From NCBI GenBank assembly GCA_018902795.1, contig JAHIQD010000003.1:124001-188000 (forward strand): a DNA stretch of 64,000 nt, written 5' to 3'. Origin of the DNA: Bacteroidota bacterium (GTDB lineage Bacteria; Bacteroidota; Bacteroidia; Flavobacteriales; Weeksellaceae). Position 1 is the stretch's first letter; every line of letters starts with the position of its first letter. The position numbers were made by a program, and so were the translations under genes. A model generated the notes under the pieces. It searched no databases. It was given only the letters and a program-made list of their open reading frames with translations, and was not told where the DNA came from. Positions 49,764 through 58,786 of the stretch are shown in pieces.

Positions 49764-52493
49764 TTAAAAATTAAAGTTAAGGCCTAATGAATACACTTTC
49801 GGCATTTGATAATAACCATTGTCAATACCGCCGAACACTTCAGGATCAACGCCTGTATATTTAGTGACTACAAATACATTCTGCGCCATTGCGTAAACCC
49901 TAAGGCTAGATCCCGGAGCGAAAATATCTTTGAAGTTATATCCTAAATTCACATTATCAAGTCTGAAGAATGAAGCATTTTCTACAAAAAGATCGGAGAA
50001 ATACTGAGGTGTCGCGAAATTGTTTACGACAGCAGTCTGATATACATTCTGTAAATATTCGTTGGTGGAAGCAGACTGTAATGAAGAGTTGGAAGCGGCG
50101 TTATTATAAACATAATTACCGATTACAGCTCTTGCACTTAAACCTGCATCCCAGTTTTTATGGGTGAATTTGGTATTGAAACCTAAAATTGCATCCGGCT
50201 GGGTTGATTTATAGTAATATTTATCCGACGCATTTATCTTTCCATCGCCGTTTCTGTCCACATATACTCCATCTAGCGGTTTTCCTGCGTTATCATAAAC
50301 CTGCTGGAACACGAAGAACGCATATGGCTTATTACCTACTGAATGGGCCTGAATGGTATTACCTACTCCACCTGAAATACCGCCGATCTGTATGTTAAAA
50401 GCATCATCAGCTCCGGCGACAAGATTGGTAATTTCGGAGTTATAATGCGTTGCATTGAATGATAAATCCCATGTGGTATTTTCAGTTTTTACCGGAACTA
50501 CAGTAATGGAGCCTTCAATACCTTTGGAATCCATCGTACCAATATTCAGGATATTATGATTCGAAACATCTCCTGCAGCAATTGGCGAATCAACTAATAA
50601 CTGATCCGCTGTTTTTTGGAATATATCAACAGATCCGAAGACTCTGTTCTTCGCAAAACCAAAATCTAAACCTAAATTCTTCGTGGTCGTAACCTCCCAT
50701 TTCAACTCAGGATTAAAAATATTGGGTCTGTACATTAAATAATAAGAATCTCCTAAATAATACTGCGCACCTCCGTCACTTAAATTATAGGAAGAAAATG
50801 CGGGATAATCCCCAGCACCAATTTCCTGGTTACCGGTTTTACCCCAACCTGCACGCAATTTCAGAGTATTGATTCCTTTTCCTTTTAAGAATTCTTCTTC
50901 ATTGATTTTCCACGCTGCTGAAACACCTGGAAAAGTTCCATAAAGATTTTTGGTATCTTTCCCGTTCCAGAATCTTGAAGATCCATCTCTTCTTACCGAT
51001 GCTGAAAGAATGTATTTATTGGCTACAGTAAAAATACCTCTTCCGTAATATGACAATAGTACATTTCTTGTTATAAAATCATTTCCATTTTTAGGAGGTA
51101 TATTATTACCATTATAAGTCGGTGCATAAGGCTCTTCTCTATAGAAATTCTGGTAAGAATAACCTCCAACTAAGTCTACATTGGTATTAATTGATTCGAT
51201 CGTTTTGGTATAACTTAGATAAGTTTCCAATAATTTATTTTTCTTTTCCTGAGCATAGCTTCTGTACCGGCCTTTATCGGCAAAAGCAATTTTATACGCT
51301 CCGTCTTCTGTTTTGGCACCTTCAGATTTAGTGTAATCATAACCTGCATTTACATTAAAGTGCAGATCCGGAAGAAAATGGAATTTATAGTCTAACTGAA
51401 TATTTCCCAAACCTCTCCAGATTGAAGAAACGTCTCTTGTTGAATACAATTTAGCGACAGGGTTTGGATTTCCGTTCACATTTAATCCGCCATTCAAAAG
51501 CCATTCATAGTAGCCGGCATAATTAGAATTACCCGAGTACACGGGCTGTGTAGGATCAAAATTAATAGCATCACCTATGACGCCACCCGGTACAAACCGG
51601 TTATCAGTAAAAGTTCCCTTCGCGTTAACTGTTACCGCTAAATGGTTGTCAAAGAATTTTGGCGTTAGGTTTAACCCCAAAGAAGTTCTCTTGAATGAAT
51701 TGGTTTTTACAATACCGTTCTGCTCATTATATCCTAAAGATAAACGGTAAGGCAAATTTTTAATACCACCGGATAATGCAACATTATTGTCGGTTCCCCA
51801 GGCTGCCTGATAAATTAAATCCTGCCAGTTGGTATCTGCATTTCCCAGTTTTGCTTTGTATGCTTCACTTGCATGTGCATTAACAAAATCGCGGAACTCA
51901 TCAGCACCCAAAACATCATTATTTTTCATTTTGGTAGATACAGAAGCCAGAGTTGAAAAATTCACCCTAAACTTCCCTGCGGAACCTCTTTTAGTCGTGA
52001 TAAGGATAACACCGTTAGAAGCTCTGTTCCCATAAATTGCAGTGGCAGAAGCATCTTTGAGGATATCGAAAGTTTCGATATCATTCGGGTTAATCAGTGA
52101 CAAAGGATCTGAAGCTCCGGAAATACCGTTGAAATCCTGTGGTACACCATCGATAACAATAAGTGGTGACTGTGAGCCTGCCAAAGATCCGATCCCACGG
52201 ATACGGATTGAAGAACCAGATCCAGGCGCTCCACTGTTTCCTGTAATGGAAACCCCAGGCGTTTTTCCCTGAATCAGCTGTGCCGGAGAAGAAGCTCCGC
52301 CGTTAAAATCTTTGGATGAAATAGAAGAAATAGATCCCGTAAGATCAGCCTTCTTCTGCTTTCCGTAACCAATCAATACAACCTGCTCAATATTGGCAGT
52401 CTTAACTGAATCATTTGTTTGTGCGTGCAACATTGTGCCAGCTAATAATAGGAAGGCCGGCGCAATTTTCAAAACTGTAGTATAGTTTCTCAC
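49764..52493 (-). CDS. SusC/RagA-family TonB-linked outer-membrane transporter
   Basis: TonB-dependent barrel importing oligosaccharides with SusD. It has 909 residues and a signal peptide ending near LHAQ. A TonB-box-like stretch and plug follow at once (NIEQVVLIGYGKQKKADLTGSISS, TPGVSITGNSGAPGSGSSIRIRG, PLIVIDGVPQDF, IETFDILKDASATAIYGNRASNGVILITTKRG). The barrel fills about 230-909 and ends in the aromatic PKVYSLGLNFNF. The carboxypeptidase-regulatory-like N-terminal domain present in most SusC proteins is missing, explaining the short length. First gene of the operon. Confidence 0.95.
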   Translation of the reverse strand: MRNYTTVLKIAPAFLLLAGTMLHAQTNDSVKTANIEQVVLIGYGKQKKADLTGSISSISSKDFNGGASSPAQLIQGKTPGVSITGNSGAPGSGSSIRIRGIGSLAGSQSPLIVIDGVPQDFNGISGASDPLSLINPNDIETFDILKDASATAIYGNRASNGVILITTKRGSAGKFRVNFSTLASVSTKMKNNDVLGADEFRDFVNAHASEAYKAKLGNADTNWQDLIYQAAWGTDNNVALSGGIKNLPYRLSLGYNEQNGIVKTNSFKRTSLGLNLTPKFFDNHLAVTVNAKGTFTDNRFVPGGVIGDAINFDPTQPVYSGNSNYAGYYEWLLNGGLNVNGNPNPVAKLYSTRDVSSIWRGLGNIQLDYKFHFLPDLHFNVNAGYDYTKSEGAKTEDGAYKIAFADKGRYRSYAQEKKNKLLETYLSYTKTIESINTNVDLVGGYSYQNFYREEPYAPTYNGNNIPPKNGNDFITRNVLLSYYGRGIFTVANKYILSASVRRDGSSRFWNGKDTKNLYGTFPGVSAAWKINEEEFLKGKGINTLKLRAGWGKTGNQEIGAGDYPAFSSYNLSDGGAQYYLGDSYYLMYRPNIFNPELKWEVTTTKNLGLDFGFAKNRVFGSVDIFQKTADQLLVDSPIAAGDVSNHNILNIGTMDSKGIEGSITVVPVKTENTTWDLSFNATHYNSEITNLVAGADDAFNIQIGGISGGVGNTIQAHSVGNKPYAFFVFQQVYDNAGKPLDGVYVDRNGDGKINASDKYYYKSTQPDAILGFNTKFTHKNWDAGLSARAVIGNYVYNNAASNSSLQSASTNEYLQNVYQTAVVNNFATPQYFSDLFVENASFFRLDNVNLGYNFKDIFAPGSSLRVYAMAQNVFVVTKYTGVDPEVFGGIDNGYYQMPKVYSLGLNFNF

Positions 52494-52846
52494 AAAATTT
52501 AAATTTAGGATTAATATTCAATACATAACAACTTCTACCTGAGAAGCATTGCAATTTAATCAAAAAATCAAATAGTATTAATGTTTTACTAAAATTGTTA
52601 ATTTTATCTGAGAAAAATCATATATTAAAAGATCGACAAGTCTATAACTGACTAATAAACAGTAAATTAAAAAACACATTGTCTCACCAATGAGTGTTTA
52701 AACTTTAACAAAAAGTTAAACATTTGTTTATCATTTATATCATTTGATACCCCTATTTCTGGCACACCTGAAGCCGATTATTCATCTTCATTAATTTTCG
52801 ATTAAGCGTCATAACACGTATCTTTGCACAAAATAAGAGATAAATT
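52494..52846. promoter_or_regulatory. Control region between susC and metG
   Basis: 353 bases, very AT-rich, with no gene. A palindrome TTTAAC-AAAAA-GTTAAA (52704-52720) next to TGTTTAAAC is the best operator candidate. For susC the nearest promoter-like sequence is TAAATTGC on the minus strand (52557-52550), a weak fit. The metG promoter is at the other end. No regulator gene lies next to susC. Confidence 0.45.
52796..52826 (+). promoter_or_regulatory. Promoter of metG
   Basis: TTTC (52796-52799, one mismatch to TTTG), 19-base spacer, TATCTTTG (52819-52826). The leader is about 16 bases. Confidence 0.6.
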
Positions 52847-54880
52847 ATGTCAGAAAGAAAGATGATTACGGCCGCTTTACCTTATGCAAACGGTCCGGTT
52901 CATATTGGCCATTTAGCGGGAGTGTATATTCCTGCAGATGTATATGCAAGATTTCAGCGGAGATTGGGAAAAGATGTAGCGTTTATTTGCGGCTCAGATG
53001 AGCACGGTATTCCTATTACCATCCGTGCAAAAAAAGAAGGCGTAACTCCTCAGGATATTGTTGATAAATACCACGAAATCATTAAAAAATCTTTCAGCGA
53101 TCTAGGCATTTCTTTCGACGAATATTCCAGAACTACCTCTAAAAAACATTACGAAGTAAGTCAGGATTTCTTTTCCACCTTATATAATAAAGACAAATTT
53201 ACTGAAGAAATTTCCGAACAGTATTTCGACGAACAGGCCAACGAATTTCTGGCAGACCGATATATCGTAGGAACGTGCCCTAACTGCGGCAACGATAATG
53301 CTTACGGCGACCAGTGCGAAAAATGCGGCTCTACCCTTTCGCCTTCCGAACTTATCAATCCAAAATCGATGTTAAGCGGAAATGTTCCTGTTTTAAAGGA
53401 AACCAAAAACTGGTATCTGCCCTTAAACGATTACGAAAATTTCCTGAACGAATGGATTATAGAAGGTCATAAAAACGACTGGAAATCTAACGTGTATGGA
53501 CAGGTAAAATCGTGGCTGAATGATGGTCTTAAACCGCGCGCAATGACCCGGGATTTAAACTGGGGAGTTCCGGTTCCTTTGCCTGATGCAGAAGGTAAAG
53601 TACTGTATGTTTGGTTTGATGCACCCATCGGTTATATTTCTTTCACCCAGGAATGGGCAGAAAAAAACGGTAAAAACTGGAAAGATTATTGGCAGAACGA
53701 AGATTCAGACCTCATTCATTTTATCGGTAAAGACAATATTGTGTTTCACTGCATTATTTTTCCGGCCATGATGAAAGCGCACGGCGACTACATAATGCCG
53801 ACGAATGTTCCTGCTTTTGAGTTTTTAAATCTTGAGAATGATAAAATCTCAACTTCCCGAAACTGGGCAGTTTGGGCACATGAATATGTAGAAGAATTTC
53901 CGGGACAGCAGGATGTTTTGCGTTATGCGCTGCTTTCTTCAGCCCCCGAAACCAAAGACAATAATTTTACCTGGAAAGATTTTCAGACCAAAAATAACTC
54001 TGAGTTGGTTGGGATCTTCGGAAACTTCATCAACCGGGTTGCTGTTCTGATCCATAAATATTACGACGGAGTTGTTCCTGCAGGAAACGAAAACGCTGTT
54101 GAATTAAAAGAGATTTCAAAAGCATCCAGTGAAATCGAAAACTTCCTTGAGAATTTTGAATTCAGAAATGCGCTCTCTGCAATGATGAATTTGGCAAGAT
54201 TTGGAAACCAGTATTTGCAGACCGAGGAACCTTGGAAAACCATTAAAGACAATCCGGAAAAGGCAGCAGATTCATTATTTGTCGCTGCTCAGATTGCTGT
54301 CGGTTTGGCACAGGTGTGTGAGCCGTTTATGCCGTTCAGCGCTGAAAAACTTCAGAAAATGTTTAATGTTTCGCAACTCAGTTGGAAAGAAATTCAGAAT
54401 GAGAAAGTTTTAATTAAAACCGGTCACCAAATTAACCCTGCCGAACTGTTGTTTTCAAAAATTGAAGATGAAACGATTGATTTCCAGATTCAGAAACTGG
54501 AAAACACAAAACAGAGCAACAAAAAAACCAATCCTAAAGCAAATCCCATGAAAGACGAAATTCAGTTTGATGATTTTACCAAAATAGACTTAAGAACCGC
54601 AACCATCCTTACCGCAGAAAAAGTGGAAAAAGCTGACAAACTGCTGAAATTCTCAGTGGACACAGGTGTTGATGTGAGAACTGTAGTATCAGGAGTTGCA
54701 GAAAGCTTCACTCCGGAAGAATGTATTGGCAAACAGGTGATGATCTTATTAAACCTTGCTCCACGAAAAATCCGCGGGATAGAATCTCAGGGAATGTTGC
54801 TTTTAACCAATAATTCAGAGGGAAAATTAGTTTTCGTAACGCCGGATGAAACGGTGGAAAACGGAATTGAAATCGGATAA
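52847..54880 (+). CDS. metG: Methionine--tRNA ligase
   Basis: Class I aminoacyl-tRNA synthetase of 677 residues. The catalytic domain has YANGPVHIGHLAGVYIPADVYARF (HIGH at 19-22), a zinc-binding insert with four Cys (CPNCGNDNAYGDQCEKCGS) and the KMSKS loop in the variant form NDKISTSRNW. An anticodon-binding helical domain follows. After a Lys/Asn linker (about 555-570) comes a C-terminal tRNA-binding, dimer-forming domain (IDLRTATILTAEKVEKADKLLKF...LAPRKIRGIESQGMLL). This fused C-terminal form is usual in Bacteroidota. It is a single gene with its own promoter and terminator. Confidence 0.97.
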   Translation: MSERKMITAALPYANGPVHIGHLAGVYIPADVYARFQRRLGKDVAFICGSDEHGIPITIRAKKEGVTPQDIVDKYHEIIKKSFSDLGISFDEYSRTTSKKHYEVSQDFFSTLYNKDKFTEEISEQYFDEQANEFLADRYIVGTCPNCGNDNAYGDQCEKCGSTLSPSELINPKSMLSGNVPVLKETKNWYLPLNDYENFLNEWIIEGHKNDWKSNVYGQVKSWLNDGLKPRAMTRDLNWGVPVPLPDAEGKVLYVWFDAPIGYISFTQEWAEKNGKNWKDYWQNEDSDLIHFIGKDNIVFHCIIFPAMMKAHGDYIMPTNVPAFEFLNLENDKISTSRNWAVWAHEYVEEFPGQQDVLRYALLSSAPETKDNNFTWKDFQTKNNSELVGIFGNFINRVAVLIHKYYDGVVPAGNENAVELKEISKASSEIENFLENFEFRNALSAMMNLARFGNQYLQTEEPWKTIKDNPEKAADSLFVAAQIAVGLAQVCEPFMPFSAEKLQKMFNVSQLSWKEIQNEKVLIKTGHQINPAELLFSKIEDETIDFQIQKLENTKQSNKKTNPKANPMKDEIQFDDFTKIDLRTATILTAEKVEKADKLLKFSVDTGVDVRTVVSGVAESFTPEECIGKQVMILLNLAPRKIRGIESQGMLLLTNNSEGKLVFVTPDETVENGIEIG

Positions 54881-54916
54881 AATATAAAAATGTACCTTTT
54901 GGTGGCATTCGCAGAT

Positions 54917-54948
54917 AAAAAGATTTTGAGCTATCTCAAAATCTTTTT
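54917..54948 (+). terminator. Terminator of metG
   Basis: Stem AAAGATTTTGAG/CTCAAAATCTTT with loop CTAT and a T-run. Confidence 0.85.
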
Positions 54949-54980
54949 TTATTTTTAATCTTCAAAAAACCGGAAACAAC

Positions 54981-55454
54981 ATGAGAAAAATCGACCAACT
55001 CTTTGCTGAATATGCCGAAAGCCATCAGAACCACACCAATAAAACCATCCACTGGATTTGCGTGCCCTTAATCTTCTGGTCAATATTAGGATTTATATCT
55101 CTTATTCCGGCACCGCATTTCTTTGTGAGATATTTCGGAGCAATAAGTGTGATTTCTCTGATTGCGGTTATTTTGGTGAGCGTTTTCTACTTTAGATTGT
55201 CGTGGCGGATTGCTTTAATCATGGTTGTCCTAATGCTTTTAATGGAACATCTGGTCTATTTTATCAACATTCAGTTTGAACATCACTCCTGGATTGTTTT
55301 TGTAGCCGTTTTTATCCTGTCATGGATTGGCCAGTTTTACGGACATAAAATGGAAGGCAAGAAACCGAGTTTCCTTAAAGATTTGCAGTTTCTCCTCGTC
55401 GGTCCCATTTGGCTTTTGCATTTCATCCTAAAAAAATGCGGAATTAAATATTAA
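54981..55454 (+). CDS. DUF962/Mpo1-like membrane protein
   Basis: 157 residues. The family motif is at the start: YAESHQNHTNKTIHWICVPLI, with conserved His at positions equal to those used by yeast Mpo1, an iron-dependent alpha-oxidation dioxygenase for 2-hydroxy fatty acids. Four hydrophobic segments follow (about 28-50, 52-72, 74-94 and 105-125), then GHKMEGKKPSFLKDLQFLLVGPIWLLHF. An enzymatic role is inferred from the yeast relative and not shown for bacterial members in general. Confidence 0.85.
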   Translation: MRKIDQLFAEYAESHQNHTNKTIHWICVPLIFWSILGFISLIPAPHFFVRYFGAISVISLIAVILVSVFYFRLSWRIALIMVVLMLLMEHLVYFINIQFEHHSWIVFVAVFILSWIGQFYGHKMEGKKPSFLKDLQFLLVGPIWLLHFILKKCGIKY

Positions 55455-55487
55455 AAAATGCGGTTAAACTTTTAACCGCATTTTTTA
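55453..55487. terminator. Bidirectional terminator after the DUF962 gene
   Basis: Stem AAAATGCGGTTAAA/TTTAACCGCATTTT, loop CT, with flanking A- and T-runs, serving both converging genes. Confidence 0.85.
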
Positions 55488-55492
55488 TTCAT

Positions 55493-55870
55493 TTATTCTC
55501 CATAATAGTTTTTCACCTTCTCGAGGACCTCCTCATCGCTCATTTGCTGCGCGGTATCCAAAGTGATTTTCAGATTTTTAAATTGCGGCGTATCATGAAG
55601 ATAAGCTTTAAATTCTTCCTGAATTTTTCCGGGACCGGTAACATACACTTCTTCAGAATTAGTTAAAAGATGTGAAATCTCTTTGAAATATTTTGCTTTA
55701 TTAGTCTGCTCAGCATTATTTTCAGCTTTCTCGCTGGAATTTCCGTGTTGAACTGTCGCCTTCAATGGCGAACAGAGGAAAAATTTAAAAGCATTCTGTG
55801 CATCGTGATTCTTCACTACTACTGCCTTGTTCTGGTCAAGCCATAGACCTGATAATTTTTTTTCTGTCAT
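55493..55870 (-). CDS. Hypothetical protein, weakly like release-factor (eRF1/baeRF) domains
   Basis: 125 residues with no signal or membrane segment. It starts LSGLWLDQNKAVVVK, has a low-complexity Asn/Ala/Glu-rich stretch (about 40-60), and then EEVYVTGPGKIQEEFKAYLHDTPQFKN. The last resembles the VxGPG-x3-EF-x-L strand-helix of eRF1/Pelota-type domains found in bacterial ribosome-associated proteins. This likeness is by eye only. I believe similar short proteins are widespread in Bacteroidota, without a known role. It ends in DEEVLEKVKNYYGE. Confidence 0.6.
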   Translation of the reverse strand: MTEKKLSGLWLDQNKAVVVKNHDAQNAFKFFLCSPLKATVQHGNSSEKAENNAEQTNKAKYFKEISHLLTNSEEVYVTGPGKIQEEFKAYLHDTPQFKNLKITLDTAQQMSDEEVLEKVKNYYGE

Positions 55871-55934
55871 GATTGTTTAATTTCCTCAACTCCTTCAATA
55901 ATAATGCAAATAGGGTGTTAATGGAAGTTAAACT

Positions 55935-56633
55935 TTACTTTCCAAGGACAAATACCGCCGGAATCTTATGCAACTCTGGTTTGCTTTTCTGCCACTCTTT
56001 AATACTTAAAGTTTTGATAAATTCGTTTTCAGGATCATTAATATCAGCAGCAATACAAAGTCTTGTATTTGGAGAAAGAAACCTGCAGAGATCTTCAAAA
56101 AGCGGATTGTTGCGGTAAGGAGTTTCCATAAAAATCTGCGAATAACCGGTTTTCTGAACCTGGTTTTCCAGAAAATGTATTTTCGCTTTCTTCTCGGTCT
56201 TATCAATGGGCAAATAGCCGTGGAAAGTAAATTCCTGACCGTTGAATCCACTCGAGATTAAAGCCAGAATAATCGAGGAAGGCCCATTTACCGGAATGAC
56301 TTTGATATTATTTTCGTGGCTCCATTTTACCATAACATTTCCCGGATCGGCGATACACGGAAGTCCGGCTTCAGAAAGCAGACCAAAATCCTGACCGCTT
56401 TTCATGAGCTTCTGCGCTTCTTTTAAATCAACATTTGTGGAATATTTGTCAAGCAGAAAAAGCTTAAGATCGGCCTGTTTTTTTTCGGGCGCGAAAAACT
56501 TAATCACTTTTCTTGCGGTTTTTTCATTTTCCACAAAGAAATAATCGGTTTTCAGAATGTATTCTTTGATAGAAGGCGCGAAATATTCTATGGGCGAATT
56601 TTCTGACAGATAAGCAGGAATTAGGAAAAGCAT
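55935..56633 (-). CDS. SAM-dependent methyltransferase of the tetrapyrrole-methylase/RsmI family
   Basis: 232 residues with the two-lobed TP-methylase pattern: LIPAYLSENSP near the start, FGLLSEAGLPCIADPG (the glycine/Asp SAM loop), VIPVNGPSSIILALISSGF, FTFHGYLP, and IFMETPYRNNPLFEDL (the E-S/T-P-x-R motif seen in RsmI). RsmI methylates the ribose of C1402 in 16S rRNA, but this protein is a shorter relative and flavobacteria usually carry another, more standard RsmI. The substrate is therefore open. It lies directly after the phosphatase gene in the dnaA neighbourhood. Confidence 0.85.
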   Translation of the reverse strand: MLFLIPAYLSENSPIEYFAPSIKEYILKTDYFFVENEKTARKVIKFFAPEKKQADLKLFLLDKYSTNVDLKEAQKLMKSGQDFGLLSEAGLPCIADPGNVMVKWSHENNIKVIPVNGPSSIILALISSGFNGQEFTFHGYLPIDKTEKKAKIHFLENQVQKTGYSQIFMETPYRNNPLFEDLCRFLSPNTRLCIAADINDPENEFIKTLSIKEWQKSKPELHKIPAVFVLGK

Positions 56634-56639
56634 GTGTGT

Positions 56640-57101
56640 TTATGAATTAGAAGTTAAAAGTTTAGTTTTTATTTTTTCAGAAGCATCAGTCAGAAGCTGA
56701 TAAACTTCCTCGAAACCGTCCATTTCGCTCCAGTAAGGATCAAAAACTTCATAGTTGTTGACCGGAATTTCTGCTTCTTCTAAAAACAGGGAAACCTTGC
56801 TTCGCTGCTCATCATTTTTCGCCATCGAAATCACATCTTCATAAACGCTCACATCCATACAGTAGATCTTATCAAAATCTTCAAAATCTTTCTTACTGAT
56901 AGGTCTGGAGCGCTGTTTTGAAATATCAATACCGTTACTTTTAGCAGTGGCAATGGCGCGTTTGTCCGGATGTTCGCCTTCGTGCTGAGAAATAGTTCCG
57001 GCGGAATCGAGGATGAAACTTTCAGGAAGTTTGGATTTCAGAATACCTTCTGCAAGCGGACTTCTGCAGATGTTTCCGAGACATACGAGTAATATTTTCA
57101 T
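56640..57101 (-). CDS. Low-molecular-weight protein-tyrosine phosphatase
   Basis: 153 residues from the ATG at 57101; the frame extends nine codons further but the family starts at MKILLVCLGNICRSP. The P-loop C-x5-R-S (CLGNICRS) lies at residues 7-14 and the general acid Asp at VFDPYW, both intact. It removes phosphate from tyrosine or arginine of proteins; the partner is unknown. It starts 95 bases after dnaA and is separated from it by a hairpin. The methyltransferase gene follows after six bases. Confidence 0.9.
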   Translation of the reverse strand: MKILLVCLGNICRSPLAEGILKSKLPESFILDSAGTISQHEGEHPDKRAIATAKSNGIDISKQRSRPISKKDFEDFDKIYCMDVSVYEDVISMAKNDEQRSKVSLFLEEAEIPVNNYEVFDPYWSEMDGFEEVYQLLTDASEKIKTKLLTSNS

Positions 57102-57135
57102 GAATGATAAGTAATGGGTAATTAGCAATATTACG

Positions 57136-57167
57136 AAAAATGAAGAATATTGCTATTCTTCATTTTC
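57136..57167 (-). terminator. Terminator of dnaA
   Basis: Stem AAAATGAAGAATA/TATTCTTCATTTT, loop TTGC, with a short T-run on the minus strand, 30 bases after the dnaA stop. Confidence 0.65.
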
Positions 57168-57196
57168 CTGTTTTATACTTTAAATTGTATTTAGAC

Positions 57197-58651
57197 TTAC
57201 TGTTTAATTTTCTCCGTAAGTTCTTTGACGTATTTTTTCAATTCTTTATCAATTTTCGAAACATCTTTTATCGTATCACATGCATACATTACCGTAGAGT
57301 GGTCTTTTCCTCCCATTTCCTCACCGATTTTGGTAAAAGTGGCATTGGTGAATTCTTTGGCAAAATACATCGCTAATTGTCTTGGTAAAGCAATTTCCCT
57401 TTTTCGGGTTTTCGATAAAAGCTGCTCTCTCTGAATTCCGAAATACTCACAAACCACATCCTGAATATAAGGAATGTTGATCACTTTTTTCTGGTTGGCT
57501 GCAATCTTATTGATAGTTTCCTTTAAAAGCTCAAGGCTTAATTCAGATTTATAAATCGTAGAATATGCTATCACGGAGTTGATAACTCCGATCAGTTCAC
57601 GAACGTTTGTCTTTACTTCAGAGGCAAGAAAATCAAGCATATCTTCAGTTAAAACAATTCCGTCACGACTTAATTTGTCAACGATGATTTTTCTTCTGGT
57701 ATCGAAATCCGGAGATTTTATTTCCGCAGAAAGTCCCCATTTGAAACGGGAAACAATCCTGTCCTGAATGTCAAGAATATCAACAGGCGCTTTATCGGAA
57801 GTAAGGATAATCTGTTTTCCGTTTTGGTGCAGATAATCGAAAATATGGAAGAAACTGTCCTGAGTAGATTTTTTTCCGGAAAGGAACTGAATATCATCAA
57901 TAATCAACACATCCACCATCTGGTAGAAATTCGCAAATTCGGTCTGCTTGTGTGCTTTCGCAGCAGAAACAAACTGCTGGATAAATTTTTCTGAAGATAA
58001 ATAAAGAACAACTTTGTCCGGATAAGCGTTTTTAACTTCCAAACCAACAGCGTGACCTAAATGCGTTTTCCCAACTCCGTAACCACCATATAAAAACAAT
58101 GGATTAAAAGCAGTTGCGCCAGGTCTTTTCGCGATAGATTTCGCAACGGTAGAAGCAAATTTATTGCTTTCTCCTTCTACATAATTATCAAAAGAAAAAT
58201 CGGCTTTCAGGTTAGAATCGATATTCACCTTCTTCATTCCCGGAACCACAAACGGATTAATCAGGTTTGCAGAAAATGACGGCGGCAAAGTCTCCTGAAC
58301 CTTGGGGGTAGGAATACTTTTACCTTTAACATTCATAGTAATGGGCTGTTCCTGTCCGCTTGGCTTATTTTCCATCACGGAATACCAGAGCTTAACGCCT
58401 TTTCCTAAATTTTTCTTCAGTGCAGCAGAAAGTAAAGACAGATAATTGTCCTCAATATATTCTTTATAAAAATCGCTGGGCACCAAAAGTGTAAGGTTAT
58501 TGCTTACCAATGATACCGGTCGCACATTATCGAAGAGTAAATCAAAAGAGTTTTCGAGTTTTTTAAGGTCAGTATTGTCTTCGGCTGCATTGAGGTTATC
58601 CCTCATGAACTGTAGACACTTCTCCCAAATAAGAGTTAAATTTTCATTCAT
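57197..58651 (-). CDS. dnaA: Chromosomal replication initiator protein DnaA
   Basis: AAA+ ATPase that melts the replication origin. The 484-residue protein has domain I (about 1-90, ENLTLIWEKCLQFMRDNL), a linker (about 91-140), an AAA+ domain (about 145-370) and domain IV. The AAA+ part carries Walker A LYGGYGVGKTHLGHAVG, Walker B VDVLIIDDIQFL, sensor I IILTSD and sensor II near VRELIGVIN. Domain IV (about 375-484) has the signature RQLAMYFAKEF...IGEEMGGKDHSTVMYA that reads DnaA boxes. No cluster of DnaA boxes (TTATCCACA) was seen on either side, so the origin is probably elsewhere. The tyrosine phosphatase and methyltransferase genes follow downstream. Confidence 0.97.
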   Translation of the reverse strand: MNENLTLIWEKCLQFMRDNLNAAEDNTDLKKLENSFDLLFDNVRPVSLVSNNLTLLVPSDFYKEYIEDNYLSLLSAALKKNLGKGVKLWYSVMENKPSGQEQPITMNVKGKSIPTPKVQETLPPSFSANLINPFVVPGMKKVNIDSNLKADFSFDNYVEGESNKFASTVAKSIAKRPGATAFNPLFLYGGYGVGKTHLGHAVGLEVKNAYPDKVVLYLSSEKFIQQFVSAAKAHKQTEFANFYQMVDVLIIDDIQFLSGKKSTQDSFFHIFDYLHQNGKQIILTSDKAPVDILDIQDRIVSRFKWGLSAEIKSPDFDTRRKIIVDKLSRDGIVLTEDMLDFLASEVKTNVRELIGVINSVIAYSTIYKSELSLELLKETINKIAANQKKVINIPYIQDVVCEYFGIQREQLLSKTRKREIALPRQLAMYFAKEFTNATFTKIGEEMGGKDHSTVMYACDTIKDVSKIDKELKKYVKELTEKIKQ

Positions 58652-58757
58652 TTTTGTTCAGCGATTTTTTCCGGCAAATTGTGATTTTGGACAGGAAGAC
58701 AAATATCGAATTTTTAAATTTCTTAAAAAAATTTTTGTGCTATTGATTATTAAAAAA

Positions 58758-58765
58758 TATATTTG
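58758..58765 (+). promoter_or_regulatory. -7 box of the thioesterase gene
   Basis: TATATTTG, 22 bases before the ATG at 58787. The upstream TTG start of the open frame (58763) lies inside it and is excluded. Confidence 0.6.
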
Positions 58766-58786
58766 TATGACTATTTTAAAACTGTT

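Noticed and set aside
54061..54908. Minus-strand frames in metG
   Set aside because: Shadows of the highly conserved metG gene.
57168..58786. Replication origin next to dnaA
   Set aside because: No cluster of DnaA boxes (TTATCCACA or close variants) nor a long AT-rich unwinding region was seen around dnaA.
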